DNA from: Deltaproteobacteria bacterium | GTDB taxonomy: Bacteria > Desulfobacterota > Desulfobacteria > Desulfobacterales > JAFDFH01 | DNA length: 28,515 nucleotides | Assembly (NCBI GenBank): GCA_019309945.1 | Contig: JAFDFH010000010.1 | Coordinates: forward strand, 1 to 28,515 | Direction of reading: 5' to 3' | Shown: one piece after another, positions 15,719 through 23,088 of the stretch | Position numbering within the stretch: position 1 is the stretch's first letter | Layout: each line of letters starts with the position of its first letter | Position numbers and translations under genes: made by a program | Notes under the pieces: model-generated | What the model was told of the DNA's origin: nothing | What the model saw: only the letters and a program-made list of their open reading frames with translations | The model's database searches: none

Positions 15719-16823
15719 ATGTCACTAGAAATTAAACAGATCATCAAGGAACATGGCCAGAAATTAGACCGGTTAAAAGACTATCTTTGACCTTGCCGGC
15801 AAAGAGAATCGGCTTAAAGAACTTGAAGCTTTGATTGCCCAAAAGGGCTTCTGGGACAATCCTGAAAAAACCCCGTCGGTTTTAAAAGAACGGACGATGT
15901 TGTCTGAAAAGATTGAAAGTTTTAAAAGCATTTACAAAGATTTTGAAGAAAATGAAATACTGCTCGATCTTGCCATTGAGGAGTCGGATGCCGATGCCCT
16001 CGAAGAGGTCGCTCAACAGGTTCGCACGATTGACGCAAGAATAAAAAAACTCGCTCTGGAGCTGATGCTCGACGGTGTGGATGATCAAAATAATGCCATC
16101 GTTTCGATTAACGCCGGTGCCGGTGGAACCGAAGCACAGGATTGGGCTGAAATGCTTTTTAGGATGTATTTGAGATGGAGCGAGCGCAAGGGTTTTAAAA
16201 CCGACATAATCGATTTTCAGCCGGGTGATGAAGCCGGTATTAAAGGGGTTACGTTTACGGCCGGGGGCGAAAACGCTTACGGATATTTAAAATCAGAAAC
16301 CGGCGTCCACCGTCTGGTCAGGATCTCACCGTTTAATGCCAGTGGCAAAAGGCATACGTCTTTTGCATCGGTATTTGTTTATCCGGAGCTTGACAAAGAA
16401 ATCATTATTGAAATTGACGATAAGGACCTTCGCATTGATGTGTTCAGAGCCAGCGGGGCAGGCGGACAGCACGTCAATAAAACCTGCAGTGCGATCCGCA
16501 TCTCCCATCTTCCAACCGGAATCGTTGTACAGTGCCAGCAGGAAAAATCCCAGCATCGAAATAAGGATATGGCAATGAAAGTGCTCAAAGCCCGGCTGTA
16601 TCAGAAAGAGCAACAACAGCAGGACGAAAAACTCAAGGAGATGCACGCGAGCAAGGATAATATCGCCTGGGGTAGCCAGATCCGTTCATACATTATGCAA
16701 CCCTACCAGATGGTCAAAGACCATCGCATAAATCTTGAAGTCGGCAATGTCAATGCGGTTTTGGATGGTGCGATTGATCCGTTTATCGAAGGGGTCCTGT
16801 TGTCAGGGAAATCTTATCATTGA
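15719..16823 (+). CDS. prfB: Peptide chain release factor 2, with +1 programmed frameshift
   Basis: RF2 recognises UGA and UAA stops. Translation starts at ATG 15719 with a strong TTAGGAGG site, reads 23 codons to CTT, meets TGA at 15788-15790, and continues in the +1 frame from GAC at 15789. The sum is 367 residues, the normal RF2 length. The stop-recognition tripeptide SPF lies in RLVRISPFNASG and the catalytic GGQ in GAGGQHVNKT. The first 23 residues (MSLEIKQIIKEHGQKLDRLKDYL) fit the RF2 N-terminus. It lies downstream of lnt on the same strand. Annotation of only the 3' frame (from 15831) would miss the N-terminus. Confidence 0.96.
15779..15791 (+). promoter_or_regulatory. RF2 autoregulatory frameshift site
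   Basis: The sequence TAT CTT TGA C is the conserved prfB slip site. RF2 shortage delays termination at UGA and the ribosome slips from CUU to UUU, joining the two frames. The usual AGGGGG internal Shine-Dalgarno-like stimulator three bases before CTT is not present; the bases there are TTAAAAGAC. Efficiency may therefore depend on other features. Confidence 0.9.
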
Positions 16824-16852
16824 CGAAGGATGCAGCGCAAGGCAGAAGTTGG

Positions 16853-16872
16853 ACTTTTTACGAAGCTGTCAA
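16853..16872 (-). repeat. 20-bp repeat end after prfB
   Basis: ACTTTTTACGAAGCTGTCAA is the exact complement of 13765-13784. The preceding bases (GATGCAGCGCAAGGCAGAA, 16830-16848) loosely resemble the right-hand part of the family 2 elements (GCAGCG...GGGCAAAA). It starts about 30 bases after the prfB stop and may be a solo right end of a related element. Confidence 0.65.
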
Positions 16873-16984
16873 CATTAGAATTCATTTTTTTTAAATAAAG
16901 TATTGTCAACATACCAAAGTTCAGATATTGGAGCTTCACATGATTCGATATTCTATCCTAAAAACTTAGCGAAGGAGAAAACCA

Positions 16985-17785
16985 GTGAAAAAAACAGTCT
17001 TTATCTTTACCCTTACAATTGTACTGGCGCTTATGTTCGTCACCACCGCACCGGCAGGAACCGCACTGAAACGTATCTTGAAAAAAGGAGAACTGGTCGT
17101 GGGCATTGCCGGTAGCCAACCTCCCCTGAACGCTACCACCAAAACAGGCGAAATCATCGGTCTGGATGCTGACATTGCAAAATTGATCGCAATGAATTTG
17201 GATGTAAAACTAAAATTTGCCGCTATGCCTTTTCCTGAGTTGCTGCCAGCCCTGAAGACCGGCAAAGTTGACATGATTATCTCCAGTATGACCATGACAA
17301 CAGCGCGTAATCGGAAAGTGGCTTTCGTCGGCCCCTATTTTGTCTCCGGCAAAGGCATCCTGACCAATAACCAGACCGCTGCCAGCCTGCAAGATGCAGA
17401 GGGCCTTAACAATCCGGAATTAACCGTGGCGGCCCTAAAGGACTCAACTAGTCAGACGTTTGTCGAAAAAACTGCTCCCAAGGCCAAGCTAATGAAAATA
17501 AAATCTTATGACGAAGCAATTGAATTACTTTCGAAAGGCAAGATTAATGCCCTGATCGCCGACTATCCCTTTTGTGCCTTTACCGCTTTTCGTTACCGCG
17601 ATAAGGGGCTGATCGCCGGACAGGCACAACTCACTTTTGAACCCCTGGGAATCGCCGTACCCGAAGATACACTGTTGATCAACTTGTTGCAAAATTTTTT
17701 GGCAACCCTTAACGGAACCGGCCAGCTCAAAAAATTGAACGAGCGCTGGTTTAAAGACGGTTCATGGATTAAAGAACTTCCGTAA
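16985..17785 (+). CDS. Amino-acid-type ABC transporter periplasmic binding protein (SBP_bac_3)
   Basis: A 266-residue exported protein. The signal peptide is MKKTVFIFTLTIVLALMFVTTAPAGTA with cleavage near Ala27. The family 3 solute-binding fold follows: KRILKKGELVVGIAGSQPPL, GLDADIAKLIA (the ligand-contacting domain 1 signature) and KVDMIISSMTMTTARNRKVAF. It closes with FKDGSWIKELP. Members bind polar amino acids or related ligands; the ligand cannot be stated. No permease or ATPase gene is adjacent, so it acts with a transporter encoded elsewhere or as an orphan. Start is GTG with AAGGAG seven to eight bases upstream. Its TAA stop lies within the target duplication of the repeat at 17787. 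Confidence 0.85.
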   Translation: MKKTVFIFTLTIVLALMFVTTAPAGTALKRILKKGELVVGIAGSQPPLNATTKTGEIIGLDADIAKLIAMNLDVKLKFAAMPFPELLPALKTGKVDMIISSMTMTTARNRKVAFVGPYFVSGKGILTNNQTAASLQDAEGLNNPELTVAALKDSTSQTFVEKTAPKAKLMKIKSYDEAIELLSKGKINALIADYPFCAFTAFRYRDKGLIAGQAQLTFEPLGIAVPEDTLLINLLQNFLATLNGTGQLKKLNERWFKDGSWIKELP

Positions 17786-17786
17786 T

Positions 17787-17928
17787 GAGACCTTTGAAAA
17801 ATGCTCATTTTTGTTCAAGTTCAAGGAAGGCGAATATTTTAACCACAGGAATACATTTAGTATTTTGAGGATTGAAATTTGAGCCTGACATAGAAATTGG
17901 GCAAAAAGGGGCGTTTTGCAAAGGTCTC
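17787..17928. mobile_element. Family 2 palindromic element (copy d), on the binding-protein stop codon
   Basis: A 142-bp element bounded by GAGACCTTTG and CAAAGGTCTC, flanked by GTAAT on both sides (17782-17786 and 17929-17933). Its core aligns well with the copy at 27085 (GAATACATTTAGTATTTTGA and TGAAATTTGAGCCTGACA near 17848-17890). The TAA stop of the binding protein lies inside the left duplication. It sits between convergent genes and could fold into a long hairpin acting as a bidirectional terminator. It has no ORF. Confidence 0.8.
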
Positions 17929-17960
17929 GTAATATTGAACCAGGCTCACGGGCTAGTTAT

Positions 17961-19592
17961 TTATTTTCCTAATGAAGCCTTGATGAAATCTGTGAACAGC
18001 GGATGAGGATCCATGGGCCGTGATTTGAATTCCGGATGAAATTGACATCCGAGGAACCAGGGATGATCGCTGATCTCAATGATCTCGACCAGTTCCCCAC
18101 TAGGGGAGGCACCGCTGACCGCCAGTCCTTTTGTTTCGAGTTGGTCCAAAAAGGTGTTGTTGAATTCATATCGGTGGCGATGTCGTTCTGAAATGTCTGA
18201 AACGCCATAGGCTTTATCCGCAAAAGTACCCGGTTTGATTCGACACGGGTAAGCACCGAGACGCATGGTACCGCCCTTGTCTGAAGTGGTATCCCGCAAC
18301 TGTGTTGTTCCGGTCTTGTCATCATACCATTCCGTCATCAAATAGATAACCGGATACGGCGTGCGCTCATCAAATTCCGAGCTATGGGCACTTTCCAAAC
18401 CTGCCACGTTTCGTGCAAATTCGATGACGGCCGCCTGCATCCCCAGGCAGATGCCGAAAAACGGAACCCCGTTCTCTCTGGCGTATTGGACGGCAAGGAT
18501 CTTTCCTTCGATTCCTCGCGATCCGAATCCTCCCGGAACCAGTATACCGTTGGCCCCGGCAAGAATCTGTCCGCAATTGCCCGTTTCTAATTTCTCCGAA
18601 TCAATGAACATGAGGTCAACCCGACAATCGTTGAGGATCCCGCCGTGACAAAGCGCTTCATTTAAACTTTTGTAAGATTCCGTCAGATCCGTATATTTTC
18701 CAACGATAGCAATGGCCACTGAAAATTTCGGTTCTTTTATTTTTTTGACAAGTTCTTCCCATGCCTCGAGCCGGGGAGCCCGCGTCCAAATATGAAGCAT
18801 TTCCACAATCCTGTTATCAAGGCCTTCTTTATGGTATATCAGGGGAACTTCGTAAATACACTCCACATCCTTGGCCGTGATCACGGCATCCACACCCACA
18901 TTGCAGAAAAGTGAGATTTTAGCCTTGATATCTTTCGGCAAATACCTGTCCGATCGGCATAGCAGGATATCCGGCTGGATACCAATACCTCGAAGTTCCT
19001 TAACGCTGTGCTGAGTGGGTTTCGTTTTGACCTCCCCGGCGGTCCGAATATACGGAACCAGCGTCAGATGGATATAAAGCACATTATTTTTTCCGGTTTC
19101 CGCCCTGAATTGACGGATCGCTTCCAAAAACGGAAGACTTTCAATATCACCGATGGTTCCGCCGATCTCAACGATAACGATATCCACGCCATCAGACACC
19201 AAACGAATTCTTCTTTTAATTTCGTCTGTAATATGCGGGATAACCTGAACGGTGCCCCCCAGATAATCTCCTTTGCGTTCCTTCATAATTACCGCGTCAT
19301 ATATTTTCCCGCTGGTAAAATTATTCTGCATGCACATTTTAGCCTGGGTGAAGCGTTCGTAATGACCGAGATCAAGGTCGGTCTCGGCCCCATCATCGGT
19401 AACAAAAACCTCGCCATGCTGGAAAGGATTCATGGTTCCCGGATCGACGTTAATATATGGATCAAGCTTCTGGATCGTCACCGAAAGACCGCGGCTTTCC
19501 AGCAGCGCCCCGATCGATGCTGAAGCGAGCCCCTTTCCAAGGGATGAGAGGACACCACCGGTCACAAATATGAATTTCGTTTTATAATCCAT
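17961..19592 (-). CDS. pyrG: CTP synthase
   Basis: It makes CTP from UTP, ATP and glutamine in the cytosol. The 543 residues, a normal length, have an N-terminal synthetase domain opening FIFVTGGVLSSLGKGLASAS (P-loop-like) with QKLDPYINVDPGTMNPFQHG. The C-terminal class I glutamine amidotransferase has catalytic Cys382 in FFGICLGMQ and His519/Glu521 in QFHPEFKSR. It is transcribed after eno and a LolA-like gene, 89 bases beyond the latter. eno and pyrG are often close in proteobacteria, so this is an ordinary arrangement with one gene inserted. Confidence 0.97.
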   Translation of the reverse strand: MDYKTKFIFVTGGVLSSLGKGLASASIGALLESRGLSVTIQKLDPYINVDPGTMNPFQHGEVFVTDDGAETDLDLGHYERFTQAKMCMQNNFTSGKIYDAVIMKERKGDYLGGTVQVIPHITDEIKRRIRLVSDGVDIVIVEIGGTIGDIESLPFLEAIRQFRAETGKNNVLYIHLTLVPYIRTAGEVKTKPTQHSVKELRGIGIQPDILLCRSDRYLPKDIKAKISLFCNVGVDAVITAKDVECIYEVPLIYHKEGLDNRIVEMLHIWTRAPRLEAWEELVKKIKEPKFSVAIAIVGKYTDLTESYKSLNEALCHGGILNDCRVDLMFIDSEKLETGNCGQILAGANGILVPGGFGSRGIEGKILAVQYARENGVPFFGICLGMQAAVIEFARNVAGLESAHSSEFDERTPYPVIYLMTEWYDDKTGTTQLRDTTSDKGGTMRLGAYPCRIKPGTFADKAYGVSDISERHRHRYEFNNTFLDQLETKGLAVSGASPSGELVEIIEISDHPWFLGCQFHPEFKSRPMDPHPLFTDFIKASLGK

Positions 19593-19681
19593 TAAGTTTC
19601 CTTAACAAAATTATAGTAAAGAATTTCTAAATTCTGCAATTGTTGAGAGACCTTTGGTGTTGAATGCATCCCACGATCCGT

Positions 19682-20548
19682 TTATTTACTATCGGGTTCA
19701 AATATTTTGTTAAAGTCTTCGATCGTTTTTTGGACCTCACCTATCCCCTCTAACGCCCCTTTTTCCGGAAAAATCGCAATGGCTGGCTTGTAAATTGATT
19801 TGAGATGCTCAATATCAAAAGTTTTCTCAGGAAAAGACACATCCAGCTTAACGGCATCGACCATTATTTCGCGGAACAAAAAGTCATTTTGATAAAACTG
19901 AATATTCATCGGATACCAATTTTCTTTCACCTGACGCCACCCAAGATACCGCACTTCCAGAGGGTCTAAATAGCTTTGTGTATCTTTGCCCATGATGACC
20001 CAACGAATCGGCATGAATGTATCTCTATCAACCCATATTTGAGGTACCGATTCATCCGGATACCGGGCCCCAATCACATATGCAATTTTTCCCTGAAAAC
20101 GTCCCAGGCTAGAAATGGAAACATCCACACCCAGGCCGGAAATCTTTTTATCAAGGGCTGTGCGGGAATGGTAAAGGAACAAATATTTATAACGATCAAA
20201 CCGTGTTTCGGCTTTGATAGAAATCTTCCCGTCAATCACGGTCAAGGCGACACCCTTTGACACCACATGAATTTTTTTAACATTTTCAGACTGAATATCG
20301 GAACGGAAATTTTCCGGAAACAGATAGCTTAATTTTTCGTTTAGCACAACCGGCGCTTCTTGCGCTTGGTCCCCATAAAGGATGAGCGTCTGAGATATAA
20401 ATAGCCTGTTGGTTTGCCCCAGCTTCTGTGTCATTAACTCCAGAATATGGGGTCCTTGCAAAACATAGGCACTCGCCGATGAAATCAAACATGTCAAGGT
20501 TGCTATGCTTGAAAAGATGACGAGGGATTTTTTCAGGGAGAGCAGCAT
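19682..20548 (-). CDS. LolA-like periplasmic outer-membrane lipoprotein-sorting protein homologue
   Basis: A 288-residue exported protein with signal peptide MLLSLKKSLVIFSSIATLTCLISSASA. A beta-rich body resembles the LolA/LolB/DUF4292-type half-barrel: LILYGDQAQ, LSYLFPENFRSDIQ, VALTVIDGKI, PQIWVDRDTFMPIRWVI and VKENWYPMNIQFYQNDFLFREIMVD, ending with VSFPEKTFDIEHL. This strand pattern, with the final Pro-x-x-x-Phe segment, is seen in LolA-like proteins that carry or sense lipid. It is not canonical LolA, and its client is unknown. The ATG directly follows the eno stop (TAAATG), so it is cotranslated with eno. Confidence 0.65.
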   Translation of the reverse strand: MLLSLKKSLVIFSSIATLTCLISSASAYVLQGPHILELMTQKLGQTNRLFISQTLILYGDQAQEAPVVLNEKLSYLFPENFRSDIQSENVKKIHVVSKGVALTVIDGKISIKAETRFDRYKYLFLYHSRTALDKKISGLGVDVSISSLGRFQGKIAYVIGARYPDESVPQIWVDRDTFMPIRWVIMGKDTQSYLDPLEVRYLGWRQVKENWYPMNIQFYQNDFLFREIMVDAVKLDVSFPEKTFDIEHLKSIYKPAIAIFPEKGALEGIGEVQKTIEDFNKIFEPDSK

Positions 20549-21826
20549 TTATTCCGATATAAAAATTTCGTCCGAAAGTCGGGCGCCTTCGCCGAGTTCT
20601 TCTTCAATTCGAATCAGCTGATTATATTTGGAAACCCGGTCCGTTCGGGACATCGAACCCGTTTTTATCTGACCTCCATTGACCCCGACCACAAGATCTG
20701 CAATAAATGTGTCTTCGGTCTCACCAGATCTGTGGGAAATGACCGTCGTGTAGCCTGCCTGCTTGGCCATCTCAATGGCATCAAGGGTTTCAGTCACTGT
20801 TCCGATCTGGTTCAGCTTGATCAGAATGGCGTTTGCAATTCCTTCTTCAATACCCTTGCTGAATATTTTGGGATTGGTCACAAAAATATCGTCCCCGACA
20901 ATTTGAATTGATCCGCCCAACTGATCGGTCATTAATTCCCAGTTGTTCCAATCTTGTTCGGCAAGGCCATCCTCAATCGAAAGGATCGGATACTTGTCGA
21001 TCAAGTTCTCATAGTAGTCGATCATTTTCGCAGATGATAGCTTTATATTTTCCGACTTTAAAATATATTTGCCCTTTTTGTAAAACTCGTTTGCAGCGGC
21101 ATCTAATGCAATCCCGATATCTTTGCCGGGTGTGTATCCTGCGGATTCAATTGCATCAATAATAAATTTTATAGCCTCTTCATTCGATTCAAGGTTCGGT
21201 GCAAAACCGCCTTCATCGCCCACAGCCGTTTGGAGTCCTTTTTCTTTTAAAATCTTCTTGAGGCAATGAAACGTTTCCGCTCCCATTTGCACGGCCTGAG
21301 CAAAGGTTTTGGGACTCAGGGGTACGATCATAAACTCCTGGATATCAAGATTGTTGGCTGCGTGCGCACCACCATTGATGATGTTCATCATCGGAATCGG
21401 GAGGTAGCGTGCATTTATCCCTCCTAAATATCTGAACAGGGACAGGCCATGGGCTGAAGCGGCAGCTCTGGCAGCCGCCATGGACACGCTAAGAATTGCA
21501 TTTGCGCCTAGTTTTGATTTATTGGGGGTACCGTCAAGGTTAATCATGAAATGATCCAGGGTGACCTGGTCCGCCGCATCCATGCCGCGGACGGCCGGAG
21601 CGATTTCATTGCTGACATTTTTTACAGCGCCGGCAACACCCTTTCCACCAAATCGCTTTGATCGTTTATCACGAAGCTCTATTGCTTCCCGTGTTCCTGT
21701 AGATGCACCCGAGGGGACTGCGGCGCGCCCAACAGCGCCACAAGCAACAAAAACTTCCGCTTCAACAGTCGGATTTCCTCTCGAATCCAGAATTTCTCTT
21801 GCTTTAACCTCAATAATTTCAGTCAT
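20549..21826 (-). CDS. eno: Enolase
   Basis: A glycolysis/gluconeogenesis enzyme that interconverts 2-phosphoglycerate and phosphoenolpyruvate. The 425 residues begin with the SRGNPTVE loop (about 15-22). Active-site residues are His155 (NGGAHAANNLD), Glu164, Glu205 (GDEGGFAPN), Lys337 (ILIKLNQIGT) and the SHRSGETEDT loop near 364-373. Metal ligands are Asp242, Glu285 and Asp312. A strong GGGGGAGGAT site precedes the ATG. It heads the eno-LolA-like-pyrG transcript, with a promoter-like sequence about 70 bases upstream. Confidence 0.98.
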   Translation of the reverse strand: MTEIIEVKAREILDSRGNPTVEAEVFVACGAVGRAAVPSGASTGTREAIELRDKRSKRFGGKGVAGAVKNVSNEIAPAVRGMDAADQVTLDHFMINLDGTPNKSKLGANAILSVSMAAARAAASAHGLSLFRYLGGINARYLPIPMMNIINGGAHAANNLDIQEFMIVPLSPKTFAQAVQMGAETFHCLKKILKEKGLQTAVGDEGGFAPNLESNEEAIKFIIDAIESAGYTPGKDIGIALDAAANEFYKKGKYILKSENIKLSSAKMIDYYENLIDKYPILSIEDGLAEQDWNNWELMTDQLGGSIQIVGDDIFVTNPKIFSKGIEEGIANAILIKLNQIGTVTETLDAIEMAKQAGYTTVISHRSGETEDTFIADLVVGVNGGQIKTGSMSRTDRVSKYNQLIRIEEELGEGARLSDEIFISE

Positions 21827-21898
21827 GGTATCCTCCCCCTAAATTCAGATTCTTGTTTTTCAATAATGATGGAAACTGCCTTGACTAAATAAAAATAA

Positions 21899-21927
21899 AT
21901 GTTACTCTGCTTATAATTTTATGTCAA
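21899..21927 (-). promoter_or_regulatory. Candidate sigma-70-type promoter for eno
   Basis: On the minus strand TTGACA (21927-21922) is followed by a 17-base spacer and TAACAT (21904-21899), a perfect -35 and a 4 of 6 -10. Transcription would begin near 21892, leaving about 65 bases of leader containing the strong ribosome site of eno. This is an unverified motif match. Confidence 0.5.
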
Positions 21928-22012
21928 GAAGCGCTCCTGTAAAATTAAGCCTTTTTATTACGAGCAGCGGAATTGACGGATCCCAGGATGAATCGTTGAA
22001 ATAAGATGACCT

Positions 22013-22420
22013 ATGCAAGGTAATGATTTATATTCCTACGCCCATCTCGTTGTGGCCGCAATAAGGGTTTGGGAGCACCAAAAAACGATACCACCTTCCA
22101 TTGATGAAATCTGCCAGACCCTGTCCTTTTCGCCGGAACGCGCCAACCTAATATGCAGAAAGCTTCACGAAATCGGAATTATAGATATCGTTGAGGGGGC
22201 CTATGGAACCCGTCTGTTTATCAAAAATCATCTGTTGGTCGAAGAAATACCAAAGGGTACAAGTGAGAGCGGACTTGAAAAGGAGCTAAAAAAATTTAAA
22301 GCAGCCAAAAAAGATTATACCCGGAAAATTGAGTCGCTCCAGGCGGAGCAGGCTGAAAAGAGAAAAAACCTTTTTTCTGAAATCGAAAAAAAATTAAAAA
22401 AAGGATTGGATAAAACATAG
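22013..22420 (+). CDS. Small winged-helix protein with C-terminal coiled coil, unknown role
   Basis: The 135 residues split in two. Positions 1-80 look like a winged helix (IPPSIDEICQTLSFSPERANLICRKLHEIGIIDIVEG, a helix-turn-helix followed by a hairpin with GTRLFIKNH). Positions 83-135 are a Lys/Glu-rich coiled coil (LEKELKKFKAAKKDYTRKIE...). I do not recognise it as a named family. A DNA-binding regulator or an adaptor is possible. It is divergent from eno with 186 bases between. The ATG lacks a strong ribosome site. A short GTCGTT-AATG-AACGAC stem overlaps the stop. Confidence 0.7.
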   Translation: MQGNDLYSYAHLVVAAIRVWEHQKTIPPSIDEICQTLSFSPERANLICRKLHEIGIIDIVEGAYGTRLFIKNHLLVEEIPKGTSESGLEKELKKFKAAKKDYTRKIESLQAEQAEKRKNLFSEIEKKLKKGLDKT

Positions 22421-22438
22421 TCGTTAATGAACGACGCC

Positions 22439-22474
22439 GGAATTGGGCAAAAGGGGGCGTTTTGCAAAGGTCTC
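22439..22474 (+). repeat. Solo right end of a family 2 element
   Basis: These 36 bases, ending in GCGTTTTGCAAAGGTCTC, are almost identical to the right end of the element at 17787-17928 (one or two differences). No matching left end or core lies nearby, so this is a truncated copy. It sits between the winged-helix gene and the convergent yjbQ stop, five bases from the latter. Confidence 0.8.
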
Positions 22475-22478
22475 AATA

Positions 22479-22913
22479 TTATCTCAACGTTCCGGTGATG
22501 GTCACCTCAATCGTTCGGGTTCGCGGTTGGTTGTCATGATTGATGGCCACCACCTGCTGCCAGGTACCCAGCTTCAACTGACCATCTCGAATGGGCAGAG
22601 CGATTGAAGGCCCCAGCAAGGCCGCCTGAACATGGCTGTGTCCGTTGCCGTCATGCCACGCCTTTTCATGTTCATATTCCAGATCGGGAGACGCCAGGCG
22701 GGTGATGGCCTGTTTCAAGTCCTCGACCACACCCGGTTCGAATTCGATGGTCGTAAGCGAACCCGTAGAACCGATCATGGTTGCACAAAGACTCCCAATT
22801 CCGATTTTAGAGGCCCTTACGCATTGACTTATCTCCGGGGTGATATTACCGATATCAGGACCGGTTTGCAATCGGACGGCTATGGATTCGGAAAAGAAGA
22901 ATACAGGTTTCAT
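22479..22913 (-). CDS. yjbQ: YjbQ / UPF0047 family protein
   Basis: A 144-residue member of the YjbQ (UPF0047) family, often annotated as a secondary thiamine-phosphate synthase because E. coli YjbQ has that weak activity. The real role in most bacteria is unsettled. Family signatures are GSTGSLTTIEFEPGV, then HEKAWHDGNGHSHVQAALLGPS with the conserved His cluster, and GTWQQVVAINHDNQPRTR. The length is normal. AGAGGG serves as ribosome site before the ATG. A 141-bp repeat separates it from the U32 gene upstream on the same strand. Confidence 0.9.
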   Translation of the reverse strand: MKPVFFFSESIAVRLQTGPDIGNITPEISQCVRASKIGIGSLCATMIGSTGSLTTIEFEPGVVEDLKQAITRLASPDLEYEHEKAWHDGNGHSHVQAALLGPSIALPIRDGQLKLGTWQQVVAINHDNQPRTRTIEVTITGTLR

Positions 22914-22934
22914 TATGATTCGCCCTCTTATCTA

Positions 22935-23075
22935 GTGCCCATCCAGAAACGGTCTTTTGGCCCGATCTCTACGTTATGCTCAAAATTTTATCCTCGGAAT
23001 ATCAACTATATGCCTGCGGTAAAATTTTTCGCATGCCTTGATCTCGAACAAAAATCCTCGTTTCTGGACGGACAC
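22935..23075. mobile_element. Family 2 palindromic element (copy b)
   Basis: A 141-bp element that is the reverse complement of the copy at 11648-11788 with few differences. It begins GTGCCCATCCAGAAACGG, ends CGTTTCTGGACGGACAC, and is flanked by TATCTA on both sides (22929-22934 and 23076-23081). It lies 13 bases past the stop of the U32 gene and 21 bases before yjbQ. It has no ORF. Confidence 0.82.
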
Positions 23076-23088
23076 TATCTAAAATAAG

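Noticed and set aside
16903..17115. ORF upstream of and overlapping the binding-protein start
   Set aside because: It is out of frame with a clearly supported signal-peptide gene and has no ribosome site or protein-like content.
19008..19523. 171-codon ORF on the plus strand within pyrG
   Set aside because: It is a complementary-strand shadow of the highly conserved CTP synthase N-terminal domain.
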